Origin: CBDFFW01 sp965246945
GTDB taxonomy: Bacteria > Pseudomonadota > Alphaproteobacteria > UBA11073
DNA length: 64,000 nucleotides
Direction of reading: 5' to 3'
Assembly (NCBI GenBank): GCA_965246945.1
Contig: CBDFFW010000001.1
Span: 868,001 to 932,000 of the forward strand
The translations under genes and the position numbers were made by a program. Every line of letters begins with the position of its first letter. Position 1 is the stretch's first letter. Below the pieces are notes generated by a model. It did not search any database and was not told the DNA's origin. It saw only the letters and a program-made list of their open reading frames with translations. This document shows positions 59,292 to 64,000 of this stretch, piece after piece.

Positions 59292-60956
59292 TTAAACCCG
59301 CAATACTTTAACTTCCGTTGGTGGATGGCGGTTGGTCTGATGTTTAACCAATTTGCGCGCGGCAATACGGGCCGCTTGTTCGACGCTGTGGTCTTTGAAG
59401 ATTGAGCGGTCATCCAGGTTTTCAACTGCTTCCAACACGGCTTCGACAATTTGGGTATGAATGCCTTCGCGCTCTTCATCATTAAATAAGCCGAAGGTTT
59501 CAACCGTTGGCTCGGCCGCCAGTGAACCGGATTTGTCAATCGCCACCGCCACAAACACAATGCCATTTTCGGCGATTTTCTGACGGCCGCCTACCGGGCT
59601 TTCTTTAATCGGCCGGATCTTTTTGCCATCTAAGCATAACACGCCATGAAATACTTCACCAGCAACGCTGGCACCGGCTGGGGTTAGGCGAATCACTTGG
59701 CCATCATGGGGTATCAACACCTGATTGATTTGCAGCGTTTCACCAATTTTGGCATGGGCTTGCAGCTGGTATACTTCACCATGGACAGGGATCAGCACTT
59801 TGGGTTTTAAGGCTTGCAGTAAATCCACCACATCGTCATAGGCAGGGTGGCCGGAGACGTGGATCAGCTCATCCTGATCGGTGACTATATGCACGCCCTT
59901 GGCGCGTAAATTGGTATGCACGCGGGCGACATCTTTTTCATTGCCGGGGATGCAACGCGCAGAAAATACACCAACATCATTGGCGCTGAGTTCAAGATGC
60001 GGGTGGGTGCCATCGGCTAAGCGCGCCATGGCTGAACGTGGTTCGCCTTGTGAACCGGTACAGACCCACACAATTTCTTCTTTCGGCACAAAGGCCGCTT
60101 CTGATTCGCGGATGAATGGCGGAATATCGTTCAAATAACCGGTCGCGCGACCCACTTCATTGATGCGGTGGAACGAGCGGCCCACCAGTGCGACACTGCG
60201 GCCCACGCTATGAGCGGCCTTTGCAATTGTGCGCAAGCGGCCGACATGCGAGGCGAAGCTGGTCACAGCCACGCCGCCTTTAAATTTTTCAAAGATTTTA
60301 GTGAAAGCGGGGACCACATCGCTTTCCGAACCGGTGCGGCCAGGGGTGGCGGCATTGGTCGAATCGCCCAACAGCGCCAAAACGCCGCGTTCGCCAATTT
60401 TGCGTAGCACGTCCAAATCGGTATTCACGCCGATCACTGGCCGATCATCAAATTTCCAATCGCCGGTATGAATAATGTTACCAACCGGTGTTTCGATGAG
60501 CAGTAAATTTGGTTCCGGAATAGAGTGTGCGACACTGATATAGGTCACTTTAAATTGTTCCAATTGAATGCTGCCTTCCAGCGGTACTTCAATCAATTTC
60601 ACTTTATCCAGCAGGCCAGCTTCTTTTAATTTCGCGCGAATCAAACCGGCGGTGAAAGGGGTAGCATAAACCGGACATTGCAGGCGCGGCCATAAATGGG
60701 CGATCGCGCCGATATGATCTTCGTGCCCGTGGGTAATGACCATGCCGAGCAAACGGTCTTTGCGTTCCGCAATAAAAGTAGGATCTGGCAGCAAAATATC
60801 TACGCCAGGCAAATTATCATCGGCAAAACCCATGCCACAATCGACCATCAACCAGCGGTCTTTATAGCCAAAGAGATTAAGATTTACCCCAAATTCGCCG
60901 GAGCCGCCCAGCGGTACAAAATAAAGCGCATCATCATTAAAGTTTAGTTCGGACAT
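59292..60956 (-). CDS. rnj: Ribonuclease J
   Basis: A 554-residue metallo-beta-lactamase/beta-CASP nuclease: VDCGMGF, metal site THGHEDHIGA, HTGDWKFDD, beta-CASP region with GSQGEPRSA and a C-terminal ISVHGEVYQL-like domain (KVLIPVHGEVYQLQAHAKIG). It is a 5'-exo/endoribonuclease for mRNA and rRNA processing; alphaproteobacteria commonly carry one. MSELNFNDD at 60956 is the likely start; a GTG 4 codons earlier extends it. Confidence 0.93.
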   Translation of the reverse strand: MSELNFNDDALYFVPLGGSGEFGVNLNLFGYKDRWLMVDCGMGFADDNLPGVDILLPDPTFIAERKDRLLGMVITHGHEDHIGAIAHLWPRLQCPVYATPFTAGLIRAKLKEAGLLDKVKLIEVPLEGSIQLEQFKVTYISVAHSIPEPNLLLIETPVGNIIHTGDWKFDDRPVIGVNTDLDVLRKIGERGVLALLGDSTNAATPGRTGSESDVVPAFTKIFEKFKGGVAVTSFASHVGRLRTIAKAAHSVGRSVALVGRSFHRINEVGRATGYLNDIPPFIRESEAAFVPKEEIVWVCTGSQGEPRSAMARLADGTHPHLELSANDVGVFSARCIPGNEKDVARVHTNLRAKGVHIVTDQDELIHVSGHPAYDDVVDLLQALKPKVLIPVHGEVYQLQAHAKIGETLQINQVLIPHDGQVIRLTPAGASVAGEVFHGVLCLDGKKIRPIKESPVGGRQKIAENGIVFVAVAIDKSGSLAAEPTVETFGLFNDEEREGIHTQIVEAVLEAVENLDDRSIFKDHSVEQAARIAARKLVKHQTNRHPPTEVKVLRV

Positions 60957-61078
60957 TCCATTCACCACGGGTAAGGCCTATTCAGGCACGTTTTTATCTA
61001 TTAGCAGACAAGCAGATAGAGCGCTGATTGGCTATGTATTTATTATTGAAATAAGCGCTGCCATAAAAGCAGCTTTCT

Positions 61079-62503
61079 TTAATTATCGCTGCCGTAATCA
61101 TTACCGCGCGCGGTAACGACCAAGACGGCCGTATTTTCAGCCGTGGCTTTATGCATAATGGCCACCGGTTGTGGTGTGGCTTGGTTAAAGCCGCGCAACA
61201 AAGTGCGCACTGCTTCATCAAAGCCGCCATTGATATTCACGGATGCCTGAACGGGGAAATCATACTCCGTATTCCACACCAATTCAACACCCGCACGGCT
61301 GGCCCATTCTTCCAACACATGGCGTAAAGTCGTGCCTTTACGGGCTGACCATTGTTGATTCATGTCGGCAGTGGACATTGTCGCCATATTGCCCGCTTGT
61401 AAATTAACGGGTTGCGCCATTGGGGCTGATGGCACGGGCATGACCTGCGAAGTGGTCGCTACTGTTTGCGTGGTTGTGGTAACCATTGGCGTGTTATCAA
61501 CCCGTGGTGGAGCCATATAACCACCTGGCGCTGCTGGTGGGGGTAATTTAGCAATCGGGTCCAGCATTGGCAGACCATTACTGCTGTTACTTTGAGAGAG
61601 AATAACGCTGTTATTGTCTTGATTAGGGATATTGCGATCCGCATCCTGTTTGTAGATCGTGCTACTGGTATCGGTTACTGTGTTTTGTGCAATCGATGGT
61701 GCCACCATATTTGGCACGACTGTTGGCTGTAATAAAGGCGGCAGCGCTGAGTTCGGCTGTAAGGGTGTAATTGTGGTGGTTGTGGTTTTGTTATAATTGC
61801 TGACAGGTGGTTGGCTGATGGGTGCCAATGCAACGGTACCACTGCTACCACCATCCATGGCTGCATTCATCACATGTGCTTGCATTGATTCGATAAAGAC
61901 AGTGTTGTTGGTATAGGTGGCTTTTAAGCCATTGGCCGCCAGCGATTGGTTAAGGGTCGACAGCCAATCCTGACCGCCTTGCCAATCAATTGGCATTTGC
62001 GGATTCACATTTTTGCCGAATGCTTGCTGGCTGCCATCCGGCGCTAATTCATTTAAAGCAATTACCAATGGCACATGTTTGCCAAAACCAACAACAGTAC
62101 CATTGACAGAAGTTTCACCAAGCGGACGGATTGTGCTCGTGCTGTTTATACTGGTTTTAACGGTTTTTTCCTGCAGCATGGGCAGCGCCTTAGCAGGTGC
62201 TGTTGGAGCAAGCACTGGCGTGAATTCAGGCGTGGGCGTATAAAGCTTGGACGCACCACCCAAAACATTGTTGGCGGGGGTAGTCATCGCCACTGATTGT
62301 GGGGTTGGGCTTAATGGTTTAACGGGGATTGGCTCGGCAATGGGAACTGCAACTGGCGAAGCGATTGGTGCCAAGGCCGTATCGGCGGGGGCCGTTGTTG
62401 TTTGCACCGCTGGCGCATTATTGCCTGGCAACAAGGTGAAACCCGCTTTTATCCCATGGGCAGGGTTAAGCAGAGAAGCGGAAAGCAAGAGGGCGCGGAT
62501 CAT
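61079..62503 (-). CDS. TcpQ-domain protein, type IV secretion/pilus related
   Basis: A 474-residue exported protein. A Pro/Ala/Thr-rich linker separates two small domains: one near 135-200 (VIALNELAPDGSQQAFGKNV... LKATYTNNTVFI) and a C-terminal TcpQ-like domain (WSARKGTTLRHVLEEWASRA, SVNINGGFDEAVRTLLRGF). TcpQ domains occur in secretin-associated or type IVB secretion core proteins. The N-terminal hydrophobic stretch is short. Its partner icmT is 85 bases upstream. Confidence 0.72.
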   Translation of the reverse strand: MIRALLLSASLLNPAHGIKAGFTLLPGNNAPAVQTTTAPADTALAPIASPVAVPIAEPIPVKPLSPTPQSVAMTTPANNVLGGASKLYTPTPEFTPVLAPTAPAKALPMLQEKTVKTSINSTSTIRPLGETSVNGTVVGFGKHVPLVIALNELAPDGSQQAFGKNVNPQMPIDWQGGQDWLSTLNQSLAANGLKATYTNNTVFIESMQAHVMNAAMDGGSSGTVALAPISQPPVSNYNKTTTTTITPLQPNSALPPLLQPTVVPNMVAPSIAQNTVTDTSSTIYKQDADRNIPNQDNNSVILSQSNSSNGLPMLDPIAKLPPPAAPGGYMAPPRVDNTPMVTTTTQTVATTSQVMPVPSAPMAQPVNLQAGNMATMSTADMNQQWSARKGTTLRHVLEEWASRAGVELVWNTEYDFPVQASVNINGGFDEAVRTLLRGFNQATPQPVAIMHKATAENTAVLVVTARGNDYGSDN

Positions 62504-62587
62504 GACGATATATTTATGTTAATTCGCAAATTACGAATATTTTTAACTGAAAGTCTAGCCGTTTTATTTTAAAGGTTTTTGATAGGG

Positions 62588-62914
62588 TTATTTTTTTGCC
62601 GGTTGCGTGGCCCAGCGATCATAGCGTTTGGCCAATTCGGCATCCCGCCAATAGAGATCGACCATGCGGTTAGCGCGGCGCTGATCAATGGCTGGCCGAT
62701 TGGGATTGACCAGCCACGCGCGAATAGTGCGCAAAGCGGCATCAAATTGCAGACCCCGTTTCTCAAAAATCCAGAGCAGAGTAATAAAGGCCACTGCCAT
62801 TAATAACGTATAATCCCGAAAATGCAGCATCACCAATAACAGCGGAAACGCGGCTCGCGCATCGATTGGGCCTAAACGGGCCGGTTTCATTGTATAGCGC
62901 CAATGGACATCCAT
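62588..62914 (-). CDS. icmT: IcmT/TraK-family type IVB secretion protein
   Basis: A 108-residue protein with two hydrophobic segments: VHWRYTMKPARLGPIDARA, FPLLLVMLHFRDYTLLMAV, FITLLWIFEKRGLQF and AALRTIRAWLVNPNRPAI. The W-R-x-T-x-K-P and IDARA...LH.R pattern is that of IcmT of the Legionella Dot/Icm system and TraK of IncI plasmids. Essential in those systems for effector or DNA export. Rest of the T4BSS is outside the window. Confidence 0.75.
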   Translation of the reverse strand: MDVHWRYTMKPARLGPIDARAAFPLLLVMLHFRDYTLLMAVAFITLLWIFEKRGLQFDAALRTIRAWLVNPNRPAIDQRRANRMVDLYWRDAELAKRYDRWATQPAKK

Positions 62915-63014
62915 ATGATTAGATGTAAAGGCAAAATATTAATATTTCGAGACTAAATTGTGATATTAAGCATCATGCCAATTACAAATTAGTATGATGC
63001 TTAATTATGTAAAG

Positions 63015-63776
63015 TTATTGACCTAAAAAGTTTTGACGAAACTTTTTTGTTTGTTGTGCTGGTGCTGTTGCCGCAATTGGTGGATTAACAACAGTTTGTG
63101 CTTTCCGACGGGTACCCAAATTAAAGCGAATGAAAGCTGTTGTCACGCCAGCATTTGCTGCAGTACCAAAAGTAATTACTTGAGAGCGGGCACCAACAGT
63201 AATTTGTTTATTCAGATCATGGGTGATTTGAAAGCCTACCATTGGATACAATCTAAGTTTATTTTTACCATTATTTGTTCCGTAAGTACCGGTTAAAACA
63301 TCAATAGCGCTACCTCTATTTGCAACAAGGCGATTTTTTGAACTTACAGTCGTACCTTCCCATACTACCCTATTAAAATGATTTCTATTTTGGGGAGTAT
63401 GAAAATAAGGGTCATTTAACCTCTTGAAACTATCTTTATCTAATTGATTATATGAAGAAATTAAAATATTGCCTTTAATTTTACCTTCGAAATTTAGATC
63501 AACATCAATGCCTGATACAGTTGCAGATTTTGAATATTGGGTTATACCTAAATTGCCGCCAATACCGCTAAAGGCAATTCTTTGGTTAGCGCCACGCAAG
63601 TTTAAATTAAGCGTAGCGGGATAAACAGTTTGAACTGAGCTGCTAACTGTGGTCGTTGGCTGCCCGGGGTGAACAGGACCAACTTGCGCTTTTGTCGCTT
63701 TGCCGAAACTTAGCGCTGTGATAAATGCAGCAGTTACTGCAAATAGCACATTTTTATTTAAATAATTCATTTCCAT
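63015..63776 (-). CDS. Exported beta-rich protein, probable outer-membrane barrel
   Basis: A 253-residue protein with a signal peptide (ending AQA region, about residue 31) and alternating beta-strand segments such as IDVDLNFEGKIKGNILISSYN, YPMVGFQITHDLNKQITVGA and VTTAFIRFNLGTRRK. A Pro/Gln-rich tail follows. AAGGAT at good spacing supports the ATG at 63776. No family recognised; a beta-barrel or autotransporter-like surface protein is a reasonable guess. Confidence 0.5.
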   Translation of the reverse strand: MEMNYLNKNVLFAVTAAFITALSFGKATKAQVGPVHPGQPTTTVSSSVQTVYPATLNLNLRGANQRIAFSGIGGNLGITQYSKSATVSGIDVDLNFEGKIKGNILISSYNQLDKDSFKRLNDPYFHTPQNRNHFNRVVWEGTTVSSKNRLVANRGSAIDVLTGTYGTNNGKNKLRLYPMVGFQITHDLNKQITVGARSQVITFGTAANAGVTTAFIRFNLGTRRKAQTVVNPPIAATAPAQQTKKFRQNFLGQ

Positions 63777-63881
63777 TTTAATATCCTTGTAGTTAGAGTA
63801 ATAAGATATTTATATTGAAACAAACGCGTTCATGCAATCACATTAAATACTTTCACAAATTTTTTCAGAAATATATGTTGG

Positions 63882-64000
63882 TTATGGTGAAGGGCTGGGA
63901 TTTTGAAGATGAATGGCGTAAATTTCAGCCATTAATTCCGGTGATAGTTTTAAGTCAATCGCAGCAATATCAGTTTTTAGCTGCGCCATAGTAGTGGCCC
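63882..64000 (-). CDS. Aldo/keto reductase, C-terminal fragment at the window edge
   Basis: The frame reading leftward from 64000 encodes ATTMAQLKTDIAAIDLKLSP...IHLQNPSPSP and stops at 63882-63884. The A-x-T...Q...I.A.D..LS...L..I..IH..NP pattern is the C-terminus of an aldo/keto reductase. The rest lies beyond the window. Confidence 0.65.
   Translation of the reverse strand, partial: ATTMAQLKTDIAAIDLKLSPELMAEIYAIHLQNPSPSP

Noticed and set aside
61079..62503. Glycoprotein or mucin-like surface protein (Pro/Thr-rich)
   Set aside because: The Pro/Thr-rich part is a linker between two folded domains and the C-terminal domain matches TcpQ; the neighbour is IcmT-like.

Overview
The window looks like a moderately AT-leaning alphaproteobacterial chromosome. 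Evidence is a heme-copper oxidase gene with heme O synthase, a class I PHA synthase, an RcdA/DUF1465 protein, a bacterial homospermidine synthase, RNase J, and an ffh-rpsP-rimM block. An IcmT-like type IVB secretion gene with a TcpQ-domain partner, and a SpvC/OspF-like protein, hint at interaction with a eukaryotic host or with other bacteria. I cannot name the species.

Left flank and island (1-15413). A truncated host gene is followed by tRNA-Gly(GCC). An integrative element is inserted in the 3' end of that tRNA: an identical 49-bp repeat lies at 742-790 and 15365-15413, and copies of GGGGAAGCA sit inside both ends. The right end holds the recombination and replication genes: tyrosine integrase, an unknown protein, an AlpA-like HTH protein and a TOPRIM/DUF927 helicase-primase, followed by a cluster of TGTCCA/TGGACA repeats. 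The left part is cargo: an HGGxSTGP protein, a decayed membrane-protein gene, a four-gene LpoB-type envelope lipoprotein operon, three unknown genes, and a leftward operon (membrane protein, exported PLD nuclease, unknown protein) behind a structured leader RNA. A homologue of that leader RNA, with the same promoter layout, occurs again at 51.2-51.5 kb outside the island.

15.5-29.1 kb. Exported MsrA, an OprB porin, three Ohr peroxidase paralogues, pyridoxal-phosphate synthase pdxS/pdxT with a complete higBA toxin-antitoxin module (own promoter and operator) wedged between the two subunits, an EmrAB efflux pair, AmtB, CtaD-CtaB and an EnvC-like activator with a degenerate LytM domain.

29.1-35.8 kb is the most unusual chromosomal block, a polyamine locus. 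It holds a spermidine synthase fused to a SpeD-like domain with altered processing-site context, a YgjV-like membrane protein, and homospermidine synthase translationally coupled to two long-short pairs of small SET-domain proteins. A canonical speD-speE pair faces them.

35.9-49.8 kb is mostly housekeeping: aroQ, accB (without accC), the SpvC-like gene, dnaQ, pdhA, a SOUL protein, divergent mltA/bamE-like genes, rcdA-like, a tandem membrane-protein duplication, ffh, rpsP, rimM (without trmD/rplS) and typA. 49.9-64 kb has rplK-rplA (without nusG or rplJ beside them), gpmI, phaC, two OmpA-like envelope proteins, rpiB, RNase J, the TcpQ and IcmT genes, a predicted outer-membrane protein and the 3' end of an aldo/keto reductase. 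Palindromic GTCATCCC...GGGATGAC extragenic repeats lie between several of these genes.
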